Below, in pieces: positions 16,838 through 24,876 of a stretch of 38,276 bases of DNA (position 1 is its first letter; each line of letters begins with the position of its first letter). The translations under genes and the position numbers were made by a program. The DNA is taken from assembly GCA_024236495.1 (NCBI GenBank), contig JACKKJ010000008.1:1-38276 (forward strand), written 5' to 3'. The stretch comes from Paracoccaceae bacterium. GTDB lineage: Bacteria > Pseudomonadota > Alphaproteobacteria > Rhodobacterales > Rhodobacteraceae. Below the pieces are notes generated by a model, which searched no databases, was not told where the DNA came from, and worked only from the letters and a program-made list of their open reading frames with translations.

Positions 16838-17034
16838 CGGTCTTTCCTTTCATCGTCCTTGCGCAGGAACAGTTCCCACAGGGCATAAAGCCCCAGTGCG
16901 CCGAAGATCACGCCCCACAAGGTCGCGCCGCCGGCGAATTCGAACGCCGCCCAGGCCAGGGGCAACGCGACCGTGGCCGCCCGCACCGTGGCGCGGCGGA
17001 ACATCGGATGGTCACGGTCAAGGAACTTCGCCAT
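16834..17034 (-). CDS. Small membrane protein in the iol operon
   Basis: A 66-residue protein with a basic N-terminus (MAKFLDRDHPMFRRATVRAA) and two hydrophobic stretches, about residues 19-34 and 37-56, ending in charged RKDDERKDR. It probably lies in the inner membrane with both ends in the cytoplasm. It begins one base after the iolE stop and overlaps iolB by four bases, so it is very likely translated as part of the operon. I do not recognise it as a characterised inositol gene; short proteins of this kind occur in alphaproteobacterial iol clusters but no role is known to me. Confidence 0.75.
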   Translation of the reverse strand: MAKFLDRDHPMFRRATVRAATVALPLAWAAFEFAGGATLWGVIFGALGLYALWELFLRKDDERKDR

Positions 17035-17035
17035 C

Positions 17036-17935
17036 TCAGCCCCGGTCCAGGCCGGCCTCGCGCGCCGCGGCCCTTAGTGTGGCCAGCCCCATGCCCTGAT
17101 ACCGGACGGGATCGCGCACCTCGGGATCCTGCTCGGCCTCTATCACCAGCCAGCCCTGGTAGCCATGATCGGCGGCAACCCTCAGGACGGGGGCGAAATC
17201 GACCGCGCCTTCCGGGTCGCCGGGCACCGTGAAGACCCCGCGCCGCACCCCTTCCAGGAAGGACAGCCCCTGGTCGCGAACCTCGGCCATGATGGCGGGG
17301 CGTACGTTCTTGGTGTGGATGTGGCCGACGCGGCCCATGTGGCGCATTGCCACGCGCAAGGGGTCGCCGCCGCCGAAGTGGCAGTGCCCGGTATCCAGCA
17401 GAAGCTTCGTCGCCGGGCCCGTCACCTCCATGAAGCGGTCGATCTCCGCCTCGCTTTCGACGATCGTTCCCATGTGGTGATGATAGACAAGCTGGATGCC
17501 CTGCGCGCCCGCAAACTCGGCCAGCGCCTCGATCCCGGCGCCGAAACCGCGCCAGCGATCCTCCTCCAGGCGCGGCCGGTCGTTGACCGCGACCGCGTCG
17601 TTGCCGTGGATCGCGTTCGAGGTCTCGCACACGATGATGACTTTCGACCCCATCCCCCTGAGCAGATCGAGGAAGGGCTGCATTGCCGCCTTCTCATCCT
17701 CGATATCGTTCACCAGAAGGTTGGTCGAATGCCAGCCCGAGACGAATTTCAGCCCGCGCGGGTCGAGCACGGCCCTGAGCCCCTCGACCGAAGTGGGGAA
17801 CTTGTGGCCCTTTTCGATCCCGTCGAAACCGATGCGGGCGGTATCGTCCAGGCATTGTTCCAGGCTGATATGGGCGCCAAGGGTCTGGTCGTCGTCGTTC
17901 GACCAGGCGATGGGGTTCGTGCCATAAAGGATCAT
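17036..17935 (-). CDS. iolE: myo-inosose-2 dehydratase IolE
   Basis: Dehydrates scyllo-inosose to a trihydroxycyclohexanedione, step two of inositol catabolism. The 299-residue protein is a xylose-isomerase-like TIM barrel. It starts MILYGTNPIAWSNDDDQTLG, a family hallmark, followed by GFDGIEKGHKFP, LVYHHHMGTIVES, LLDTGHCHFGGGDP and a histidine motif GHIHTKNVRP. Metal is expected. A 21-base gap separates it from iolD upstream; the ribosome site is weak (AAAG). Confidence 0.95.
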   Translation of the reverse strand: MILYGTNPIAWSNDDDQTLGAHISLEQCLDDTARIGFDGIEKGHKFPTSVEGLRAVLDPRGLKFVSGWHSTNLLVNDIEDEKAAMQPFLDLLRGMGSKVIIVCETSNAIHGNDAVAVNDRPRLEEDRWRGFGAGIEALAEFAGAQGIQLVYHHHMGTIVESEAEIDRFMEVTGPATKLLLDTGHCHFGGGDPLRVAMRHMGRVGHIHTKNVRPAIMAEVRDQGLSFLEGVRRGVFTVPGDPEGAVDFAPVLRVAADHGYQGWLVIEAEQDPEVRDPVRYQGMGLATLRAAAREAGLDRG

Positions 17936-17956
17936 CTTTGCACCAAAGGTTCCGGC

Positions 17957-19786
17957 TCAGTCCACGAGCCTGCGGGATTGCAACTGTTCTTCGTAGCGCG
18001 CGCGGGCGGCGTTCACCTCGGCCCGGGCCGAAACCTCCGGGACCGCCACGTCCCACCAGTGTCCGCCTGCCCCGGTCGAGGGTGCGGGATCGGTGTCGAT
18101 CACGATCACCACCGGCCGGTCCGCCCCCTTCGCGGCCTTCAGTTCCGCTTCCAGCCCGGCGATGTCGGCGGCCTTCACCGCCTTCGCGCCCATCGCGCCC
18201 GCATGGGCGACGAAGTCGATGGCGGAGGCGTTCACATGGCGCGTATCGTCCAGAAGGTTGTTGAAGGGCGCGCCGCCGCAGCCCTGTTGCAGGCGGTTGA
18301 TGCAGCCATAGCCGCGATTGTCGGTCAGCACGACGGTGAAGGGAACCCCCATCATCACCGCCGTCGCAAGCTCCGAATTCGCCATCATGTAGCTGCCGTC
18401 CCCGACCATGCAGACGACGTCCGCCGAGGGGCGCGCCAGCTTGATGCCAAGCGCCCCGGCGACCTCGTATCCCATGCAGGAATAGCCGTATTCCATGTGA
18501 TAGCCGCCCTGCGCGGCGTCCCAGATCTTGTGCAGCTCCCCCGGCATGGTTCCGGCGGCGCCCATCACGACGGTGTCCGGCCCCGCCGCGCGCTGGACCG
18601 CGCCGATCACCTGCGCATCCGTCGGCAGCGCGTTGCCCGGCCCCGGGGCGGCCTTCACCGCCGCCGTCGCCGCCGCCCAGTCGGACCGCAGGCCGGCCGC
18701 CGGCGCATCCCACCGCTGCGCGCCAAGCGCCGCGCCGATCCGTTCCAGCGCGACCTTCGCGTCGGCGACAAGACCCGCCGCGCCATGCTTGGCCGCGTCG
18801 AAGGGCTGGACGTTGATCGACAGGAGGCGCCGGGCAGGGTTCTTGAACAGCGACCAGCTGCCGGTCGTGAAGTCCTGAAACCGCGTCCCGACCCCGATGA
18901 CCAGATCGGCGCCGGCGCAAACCGCGTTCGCCGCAGCGCCGCCGGTGACACCCACCGGGCCGAAGTTCAGCGCGTGATCGTGCGCCAGAGCCGACTTGCC
19001 GCCCTGGGTCTCGACCACCGGGATGCCGTGCTTCCCGGCAAAGGCCGCGAGCGTCTCCTCCGCCCCCGAATAGATCACGCCGCCGCCCGCGACGATGACC
19101 GGCGCCTTCGCCGCGCGGATCGCGGCGATCGCCCCGTCAAGTTCCGCCGCATCGGGTTCGGGACGCCGCACGCGCCAGACCTTCGGCAGAAAGAAGCTTT
19201 CGGGATAGTCGTAGGCCTCGGCCTGCACGTCCTGGCAGAAGGCCAGCGTGACCGGCCCGCATTCGGCCGGGTCGGTCATCACCCGAAGCGCGCGCGGCAG
19301 CGCGGTCAGGATGTGTTCGGGCCGGCTGATCCGGTCGAAATAGCGGCTGACGGGGCGGAAACAGTCGTTGGCCGAAACCGTTCCGTCGCCCCAGTCCTCC
19401 ACCTGCTGCAGCACCGGGTCGGGCGCGCGGTTGGCGAAGACATCGCCCGGGATCAACAGGACCGGCAGCCGGTTCACATGCGCCAGCGCCGCCGCCGTCA
19501 CGAGGTTCGTCGCCCCCGGCCCGATCGATGTCGTGACCGCCATGGCGCGCTGCCGCTTCATCGCCTTGGCATAGGCGATCGCGGTATGGGCCATCGTCTG
19601 TTCGTTGTGGCCCCGCCAGGTCGGAAAATCGTCGCCCGCCGCCTGAAGCGCCTCGCCGATGCCCGCCACGTTGCCGTGACCGAAGATCGCCCAGATCCCC
19701 TCGATGAAACGCTCGCCGCTTTCGGTGCGCTGGTTTGCAAGCCAACGCACCATCGCCTGTGCCGCCGTCAGCCTTACGGTGGTCAT
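17957..19786 (-). CDS. iolD: 3D-(3,5/4)-trihydroxycyclohexane-1,2-dione acylhydrolase IolD
   Basis: Thiamine diphosphate enzyme that opens the inositol-derived ring to 5-deoxy-glucuronate. The 609-residue protein has the three-domain ThDP fold: N-terminal pyrimidine-binding part (FGHGNVAGIGEALQ with the conserved Glu), a central domain (GGGVIYSGAEETL), and the C-terminal cofactor part with GDGSYMMANSELATA and VVLTDNRGYGCINRLQQ. The start overlaps the iolC stop by four bases (ATGA) with GGGAGAGG four bases upstream. Confidence 0.95.
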   Translation of the reverse strand: MTTVRLTAAQAMVRWLANQRTESGERFIEGIWAIFGHGNVAGIGEALQAAGDDFPTWRGHNEQTMAHTAIAYAKAMKRQRAMAVTTSIGPGATNLVTAAALAHVNRLPVLLIPGDVFANRAPDPVLQQVEDWGDGTVSANDCFRPVSRYFDRISRPEHILTALPRALRVMTDPAECGPVTLAFCQDVQAEAYDYPESFFLPKVWRVRRPEPDAAELDGAIAAIRAAKAPVIVAGGGVIYSGAEETLAAFAGKHGIPVVETQGGKSALAHDHALNFGPVGVTGGAAANAVCAGADLVIGVGTRFQDFTTGSWSLFKNPARRLLSINVQPFDAAKHGAAGLVADAKVALERIGAALGAQRWDAPAAGLRSDWAAATAAVKAAPGPGNALPTDAQVIGAVQRAAGPDTVVMGAAGTMPGELHKIWDAAQGGYHMEYGYSCMGYEVAGALGIKLARPSADVVCMVGDGSYMMANSELATAVMMGVPFTVVLTDNRGYGCINRLQQGCGGAPFNNLLDDTRHVNASAIDFVAHAGAMGAKAVKAADIAGLEAELKAAKGADRPVVIVIDTDPAPSTGAGGHWWDVAVPEVSARAEVNAARARYEEQLQSRRLVD

Positions 19787-21702
19787 GCTGCCTCTCCCTT
19801 CGCCGCGGACCGGGCATCATCCCAGATCGCGCAGAGTTTGCCATACCTCGCCGCCATGTCGGCGACCGCCATTTCATCCGCGACCCGTCCCGCAAGCCAG
19901 TCGCGCGCCGCCTGCGCGAAGATCGTCCGGCCGACCGCGAAGCCCCTGACCAGCGGCTGTCGCGCGGCAAGCGCGAAGCTTTCGGCCAGTTCCGCCTCTG
20001 GCGCATCCAGCCCCAGGACGACGATCCCGCGCACATGCGGATCGTTTTCGGTGATCGCCGCGCAGGCATTGGCCCAGGCGGCTTCGGTGCGGAACGGCTC
20101 AAGCTTCCACCAGTCGGGATAGATTCCGATGTCATAGAAGCGCCGGATCAGCCGGGCACTGGTGTCGTCATCGACCGAACCGACCTTTGAGGGGATGATC
20201 TCCAGAAGGAATTCCAGCCGGTTGCGCCGCGCGGCATGGAAAAGGCGGGTGATCGTCGCCTCCTGTTCGGCCTGCATCGCGGGGTCGTCGTCCGGGTGGC
20301 AGAAGCACAGCGCCTTGACCACATGGCCAAGCGGCCATTCCGAGAGCCCGCCGTAGTCCGGCCCGATCTCCGGCTCAAGGACCAGGGGGCGCGATCCGGG
20401 CCATTCCACCGGCCGCCCGATCCAGAGCCCGGTGCCCGCCGCGCGGTAAAGCGCGGACCGCCCGAGGCGCCCGTCGCACAGGATGCCGTGACCGGGCCGT
20501 CCGCCCGCGACGCGAAGCGCCGCGTCAAGGCACAGTTCCTTGAAGGCCCCGATGCGCGCGGGGTCGGCGCCCGCGTCGCGCGCCATGTCCTCAAGCTGCA
20601 TGCGGTGGTCGAAGGCGAAGACCCGCATCGTCGTCCAGTCGCCGTGCCGGTTCGTCGCCCAGTGAACCTGTTCCAGCGCGACATCCTTGCGCAGCGCCGG
20701 GTTCACGACCCCGCGCGACAGGAAGAACTGCAATTCGTCCCAGCTTGGATAGGCGGGCGTGCAGCCGTGGCGGCTGACGGCGAAAGCGCCGCAGGCGTTG
20801 GCATAGGTCAGTGCGCGCGGCCAGGCCTCTCCGTCCAGCCAGCCCTTGAGCAGCCCCGACATGAAGCCGTCGCCCGCCCCGAGAACGTTGAAGACCTCGA
20901 TCGGGAAGCCGGGGCCGCTTTCGCCCTCGTCCAGCCGGTCGGGGATCGCGCCGGCAAAGGCGACCGCCCCCATCGGCCCGCGCTTGCACACCAGCGTCGC
21001 GCCGCTCAGCGCCCGCACGGCGCGCAGCGCGGCGACGGTGTCGGTCGTTCCGCCGGCAATGTGAAACTCCTCCTCGGTGCCGACGATCAGGTCGAAAAGC
21101 CCCAGTGTCGCCTGAAGCTTCGCCGTGACCGCCGCGCTTTCGATGAAGCGGTTTTCCCCGTCGCCATGCCCCGAAAGCCCCCAGAGGTTCGGCCGGTAGT
21201 CGATGTCGAGCGCGGTCTGCGCGCCGTGTTCGCGGGCCAGCCGCAGCGCCTTCAGGACCGCCGCCGCGGTGCGGGGATGCGACAGATGCGTGCCGGTCGC
21301 CACGACCGACCGCGACGCGGCGATGAAGCCTTCGTCGATGTCATCCTCGCACAGGGCCATGTCGGCGCAGTTTTCCCGGTAGAAGATCAGCGGAAACTGC
21401 TTGTCGTCGCGGATCCCCAGAAGGACCAGCGCCGTCAGCCGTTCGGGGTCGGTCTTCACCCCCCGCACGTCGACGCCCTCGCGCGCCAGCTCCTCGCGGA
21501 TGAAGCGGCCCATGTGTTCGTCGCCGACGCGGGTGACGAGCGCGGACTTCAGCCCCAGCCGCGCGGTCCCCGCCGCGATGTTGGTGGGGCTGCCGCCAAT
21601 GTATTTCTGGAAGGAGGCCATGTCTTCGAGCCGGCCGCCAACCTGGCCGCCGTAGAGGTCGACCGATGCGCGCCCGATGGTGATCACGTCGAGTGTCTTC
21701 AT
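19783..21702 (-). CDS. iolC: Bifunctional 5-dehydro-2-deoxygluconokinase / DUF2090 aldolase (IolC fusion)
   Basis: A 639-residue two-domain protein. Residues about 1-325 are a PfkB-type kinase: MKTLDVITIGRASVDLYG, YIGGSPTNIAAG, and the catalytic anion-hole motif VLGAGDGFMSG. From about residue 335 to the end is a DUF2090 domain (MRVFAFDHRMQLEDMARDAG, then EIIPSK), thought to act as 5-dehydro-2-deoxy-phosphogluconate aldolase in place of IolJ. Together they would phosphorylate and split 2-deoxy-5-ketogluconate. Two ATGs lie side by side after AAAGGGGG; the second, 21702, has the better spacing. A GGAA-N6-TTCC-like operator lies 43 bases upstream. Confidence 0.93.
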   Translation of the reverse strand: MKTLDVITIGRASVDLYGGQVGGRLEDMASFQKYIGGSPTNIAAGTARLGLKSALVTRVGDEHMGRFIREELAREGVDVRGVKTDPERLTALVLLGIRDDKQFPLIFYRENCADMALCEDDIDEGFIAASRSVVATGTHLSHPRTAAAVLKALRLAREHGAQTALDIDYRPNLWGLSGHGDGENRFIESAAVTAKLQATLGLFDLIVGTEEEFHIAGGTTDTVAALRAVRALSGATLVCKRGPMGAVAFAGAIPDRLDEGESGPGFPIEVFNVLGAGDGFMSGLLKGWLDGEAWPRALTYANACGAFAVSRHGCTPAYPSWDELQFFLSRGVVNPALRKDVALEQVHWATNRHGDWTTMRVFAFDHRMQLEDMARDAGADPARIGAFKELCLDAALRVAGGRPGHGILCDGRLGRSALYRAAGTGLWIGRPVEWPGSRPLVLEPEIGPDYGGLSEWPLGHVVKALCFCHPDDDPAMQAEQEATITRLFHAARRNRLEFLLEIIPSKVGSVDDDTSARLIRRFYDIGIYPDWWKLEPFRTEAAWANACAAITENDPHVRGIVVLGLDAPEAELAESFALAARQPLVRGFAVGRTIFAQAARDWLAGRVADEMAVADMAARYGKLCAIWDDARSAAKGEAA

Positions 21703-21745
21703 CATCCCCCCTTTGGCGCCGCGACTCAGCGGCGACACCGTGAAT

Positions 21746-21759
21746 AGAATATTTATTCC
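21746..21759. promoter_or_regulatory. IolR operator-like palindrome upstream of iolC
   Basis: AGAATATTTATTCC lies between iolR and iolC, 43 bases before the iolC start. It is one base from the GGAA-N6-TTCC palindrome bound by the RpiR-type IolR of Sinorhizobium meliloti and lies within a 21-base block (GAATAGAATATTTATTCCATT) nearly the same as the site upstream of iolR. Confidence 0.7.
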
Positions 21760-21787
21760 ATTTTTCGAGTTGACGAAAGCCCGAAGA

Positions 21788-22618
21788 TCACACCGCCCCG
21801 CGACGCGCGCCCACCGCCACGGAAAGCGACATCGCCAGCGCCAGTGTCGCCGAAAGCGACCGGAAGGCACCGAAGTCCACCTCCTCGACCGGCAGGATGC
21901 AGGCGCCGGGCAGCGCCACGGGGCTTGCGGGGCCGTCCGTCAGCGCCACGACCGGGACGCCCCGCCCCAGCGCGCCCTTCACCAGGTCGACCGTCTCGCC
22001 GCTGTAAGGCGCGAAGGTGATCGCCAATAGCGCATCATCGGGCAGGAAGGTCCGCGCCTGGTCCATGTGGCCGACGCCGGAATGCAACTGCGCCGCCACC
22101 CCCATCCGGTCGAACGCATAGGCCAGATAGGCCGCCACCGGATAGGCGCGGCGAAACCCCGCAAGATGGATCATGCGCGCGCCCGAAAGCATAGAAACGG
22201 CTGTTTCAAGCGTATTTTCATTGACTTGTTGAGCCAGGCGCTCAAGCGAGGCGCGGCCGGCGTCCACGAACTCCGCCAATAGCGCGCCGGGCGCGCCGCC
22301 GCCGCCGTCGCGCAGATTCGCGAGCCGCGTGGCATAGTCTGGCCGGGCGCCGGAATAGGCGTCGCGGAACAGGCGCTGCATTTCAGAAAAACCCGAGAAG
22401 CCCATGATCTGACAAAACCGCATCAGCGCCGAGGGCGGTACCCCTGCCCCTTCGGCCAGTTCCGCGACGGTCGAGACCGCGATCCGGTCGAGGTTCAGCG
22501 CGATGTGCTCGGCGCATTGCCGAAGCCGCTTGGGAAGGCTCTCCGACAACTCCGCGATCCGGCGGCTGAACGCCTCGGGCGATTCCGGTGCGGCGGTCAC
22601 TTTGTCGATTTCAGTCAT
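21788..22618 (-). CDS. iolR: MurR/RpiR family regulator (IolR)
   Basis: A 276-residue repressor. Residues about 15-90 form the RpiR helix-turn-helix (VSTVAELAEGAGVPPSALMR, FCQIMGFSGFSEMQRLFRD), and residues about 115-260 a SIS sugar-isomerase domain (HLAGFRRAYPVAAYLAYAFDRM, ITFAPYSGETVDLVKGALGRG). The ligand is probably an inositol breakdown intermediate such as a phosphorylated deoxyketogluconate; this is inference from S. meliloti IolR. It precedes iolC on the same strand by 85 bases. Of two adjacent ATGs, 22618 is used because AGGGA lies just upstream. Palindromes in front of it and in front of iolC suggest it controls both. Confidence 0.85.
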   Translation of the reverse strand: MTEIDKVTAAPESPEAFSRRIAELSESLPKRLRQCAEHIALNLDRIAVSTVAELAEGAGVPPSALMRFCQIMGFSGFSEMQRLFRDAYSGARPDYATRLANLRDGGGGAPGALLAEFVDAGRASLERLAQQVNENTLETAVSMLSGARMIHLAGFRRAYPVAAYLAYAFDRMGVAAQLHSGVGHMDQARTFLPDDALLAITFAPYSGETVDLVKGALGRGVPVVALTDGPASPVALPGACILPVEEVDFGAFRSLSATLALAMSLSVAVGARRGAV

Positions 22619-22660
22619 CATCCCTGCCGTGCTGCCCCTTTGGCACGGCATATCATGAAT

Positions 22661-22674
22661 GGAATATTCATTCC
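22661..22674. promoter_or_regulatory. IolR operator palindrome upstream of iolR
   Basis: GGAATATTCATTCC is an exact GGAA-N6-TTCC match and sits inside GAATGGAATATTCATTCCAT, 43 bases before the iolR start. The same distance separates the second copy from iolC. This suggests autoregulation. Confidence 0.75.
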
Positions 22675-22684
22675 ATAGTGGAAA

Positions 22685-23203
22685 TCAAAGCGGCCGAAGC
22701 CCGGCGATGAACCGGCGGGCGTTCTCGCGATAACCCGCGGCAGAGGCCAGAAGCCGCGCCCGCGCTGCCTCGTCGAGCATCCGCACCACCTTGCCCGGCG
22801 CGCCCATCACCAGCGCCCCGTCGGGGATCTCCTTGCCCTCGGTGACAAGCGCCCCGGCGCCGATCAGGCAGCCCGCGCCGATCTTTGCGCCGTTCAGGAT
22901 CGTCGCCCCCATCCCGATCAGCGTGCCGGCGCCGATGGTGCAACCGTGCAGCATGGCCTTGTGGCCGATGGTGCAGTCGGGCCCGATCACCAGCGGATAG
23001 CCCATGTCGGTGTGGCAGACGGTGTTTTCCTGAATGTTCGTTCCGCGCCCGACATGGATGACCTCGTTGTCGCCCCGCAGCGTCGCGCCGAACCAGATCC
23101 CCGCCTCGTCCTCAAGCACCACCTTGCCGATGATGTTGGCGTCCGGCGCGATCCAGACGTCGCGGCCGATTTCCGGGGCGACCCCGTCGAGCGTGTAGAT
23201 CAT
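22685..23203 (-). CDS. Gamma-carbonic-anhydrase family hexapeptide-repeat protein
   Basis: A 172-residue left-handed beta-helix protein with repeated hexapeptides (ANIIGKV, GTLIGMGATILNGAKIGAG). His64, His81 and His86 (CHTDMGYP, IGHKAMLHGC) match the zinc ligands of the gamma class, and Arg43, Asp45 and Gln58 match its active-site set. It may be a carbonic anhydrase or a YrdA/PaaY-type thioesterase; the activity cannot be told from sequence. The start overlaps the gmk stop by four bases. Confidence 0.88.
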   Translation of the reverse strand: MIYTLDGVAPEIGRDVWIAPDANIIGKVVLEDEAGIWFGATLRGDNEVIHVGRGTNIQENTVCHTDMGYPLVIGPDCTIGHKAMLHGCTIGAGTLIGMGATILNGAKIGAGCLIGAGALVTEGKEIPDGALVMGAPGKVVRMLDEAARARLLASAAGYRENARRFIAGLRPL

Positions 23204-23841
23204 CGGTTGTCGAACTCCCTGTTGAGGCCGCGGACGAACTCGGTCAGGCCCGGCTGGCGGTCGGCGCGGGCGCGTTCGGCCCTGAGGATCGTCTTCAACT
23301 CGTCTTCAGCCGCGTCAAGATCGCGGTTGATGATGACATAGTCGTATTCACCCCAGTGGCTGATTTCGTCGCGGCTTTTCGCCATGCGCCCGGCGATCAC
23401 CTCCTCGCTGTCCTGGCCGCGCCCGCGCAGCCGGCTCTCCAGGGCGGCGATCGAGGGCGGCAGGATGAAGATCGATACGACATCCTTGGCCAGCGCCGAG
23501 CGGCGGACCTGCTGCCCGCCCTGCCAGTCGATGTCGAAAAGCGTGTCGCGCCCTGCCTGCATCGCGGCCTCCACCGGGCCCTTGGGGGAGCCGTAGAAAT
23601 TGCCGAAGACCTCGGCATGTTCCAGCATCTCGCCCGAGGCGACCATCGCCTCGAATTCCGCGCGGCTTCGGAAAAAGTAGTCTCGCCCGTCAACCTCTCC
23701 CGGCCGGGGCGCCCGCGTGGTGGCCGAGACGGAGAACTTCAGCGTGTCGTCCCAGGCCATCAGCCGTTTGGCCAGCGTCGATTTGCCCGCGCCCGAGGGC
23801 GAGGAAAGGATGATCAGTAAGCCCCGGCGCTGCATCTTCAT
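23200..23841 (-). CDS. gmk: Guanylate kinase
   Basis: Phosphorylates GMP to GDP. The 213-residue protein has the P-loop SSPSGAGKST (13-22), the GMP-binding ATTRAPRPGEVDGRDYFF and the LID region (LESRLRGRGQDSEEVIAGRM). Length matches the family. The start overlaps the yicC stop by four bases and the stop overlaps the carbonic-anhydrase-like start by four, so three genes form one operon. ATG at 23835 is a less likely alternative start. Confidence 0.96.
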   Translation of the reverse strand: MKMQRRGLLIILSSPSGAGKSTLAKRLMAWDDTLKFSVSATTRAPRPGEVDGRDYFFRSRAEFEAMVASGEMLEHAEVFGNFYGSPKGPVEAAMQAGRDTLFDIDWQGGQQVRRSALAKDVVSIFILPPSIAALESRLRGRGQDSEEVIAGRMAKSRDEISHWGEYDYVIINRDLDAAEDELKTILRAERARADRQPGLTEFVRGLNREFDNR

Positions 23842-24740
23842 TCCACGTTCTGAACCTGTTCGCGCATCTGGTCGATCACCGTCTTGAGGTCAAGCCCGAT
23901 CCGCGTCAGCTCGGCATTGCCGGACTTCGAACACAGCGTGTTCGCCTCGCGCATGAATTCCTGCATCAGGAAGTCGAACTTGCGCCCGACCGCGCCCTTT
24001 TCCGCCAGCAGGCGGTTCGCGGCGGCGACATGGGCGGCCAGCCGGTCCAGCTCCTCGGTCACGTCCGACTTCACCGCCAGAAGCGCCAGTTCCTGCGCCA
24101 CCCGCGCCGGGTCGGCCTCTGCGGCGCCGGCCAGCACGCGGGCAAGGTTGTCGCGCAGGGTTTGTTCCATCTGCGGCCGGCGCGCATCGGCCGCCGTCCG
24201 CGCCTGATCCGCGAGGTCGGCGATGCGGCCGATCTGGCCGGCGATGACCGTGGCAAGGGCCTGCCCCTCGGCCGCGCGCATCGCGTTGAAGGCCGCCAGC
24301 GCCCGGTCAAGATCCGCCAGGAGCGCGGCCAGGAGCGGCGCGGTGTCTTCTTCGGGCGCGGCGGATTCAAGCACCCCGCGCAGGGTCAGGATCTCGCTGG
24401 CGGCGGGGGTCCGCAGGTCCAGCCCGCGTTCTGCCGCTGTCCGTGTCACGACCGCCAGCGCATCCAGCGCGGCGGCAAGCCCCGTGGCGTTGACACGCGG
24501 CGCGGCGGCCTCGCCCCCGCGCGCAAGCTTGAGGCCAAGCGTGACATTCCCGCGCGCGACCTTTGCAGATACCGCCGCGCGCACCGCGGCCTCCAGCCCC
24601 TCGATCCCCTCTGGCAGCCTGAGCCGCAGGTCCAGCCCCTTTCCGTTGACCGACCGGATCTCCCAGACCCAGTCGGTGCCCAGACCGGAGCCGCGCCGTT
24701 CCGCGAACCCGGTCATCGAGACGAGGGTGTGATTTACCAT
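23838..24740 (-). CDS. yicC: YicC/YloC family endoribonuclease
   Basis: A 300-residue cytoplasmic protein with the family N-terminus (SMTGFAERRGS, then WEIRSVNGKGLDLRLRLPEG) and C-terminal DUF1732 region (GAVGRKFDFLMQEFMREANTLCSKSGNAELTRIGLDLKTVIDQMREQVQNVE). E. coli YicC has endoribonuclease activity and affects RyhB stability; the role here is inferred from family. ATG at 24740 is preferred over ATG at 24761 because AAAGGG lies six bases upstream. Genes yicC and gmk are neighbours in many alphaproteobacteria. Confidence 0.9.
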   Translation of the reverse strand: MVNHTLVSMTGFAERRGSGLGTDWVWEIRSVNGKGLDLRLRLPEGIEGLEAAVRAAVSAKVARGNVTLGLKLARGGEAAAPRVNATGLAAALDALAVVTRTAAERGLDLRTPAASEILTLRGVLESAAPEEDTAPLLAALLADLDRALAAFNAMRAAEGQALATVIAGQIGRIADLADQARTAADARRPQMEQTLRDNLARVLAGAAEADPARVAQELALLAVKSDVTEELDRLAAHVAAANRLLAEKGAVGRKFDFLMQEFMREANTLCSKSGNAELTRIGLDLKTVIDQMREQVQNVE

Positions 24741-24780
24741 TGCCGCCCTTTTCCTGCCCATCGGCCCCGCGAAAGGCTAT

Positions 24781-24796
24781 GTTAATGTTTGAGTAA
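24781..24796 (-). promoter_or_regulatory. CtrA-like box between yicC and the PAS gene
   Basis: Read on the minus strand, TTAC, seven bases, TTAAC, one mismatch from the CtrA consensus TTAA-N7-TTAAC. It lies in a 136-base AT-richer gap between divergent yicC and the PAS_5 gene, with a nearby palindrome GTTAAC at 24813-24818. No strong -35/-10 pair is seen. Confidence 0.35.
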
Positions 24797-24876
24797 GCAT
24801 TTCGTTACTAGGGTTAACAAAGCCTGAACCCGGGGACAACGAGACGGCGTGACTTTGCCGCGGGCAAAGGAAAAGC

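Noticed and set aside
17165..20122. Very long plus-strand open frame (985 codons) opposite iolE, iolD and iolC.
   Set aside because: It is antisense to three clear enzymes, has low-complexity Arg/Ala/Gly/Pro/His-rich sequence and no domain. In high-GC DNA such shadow frames are common.
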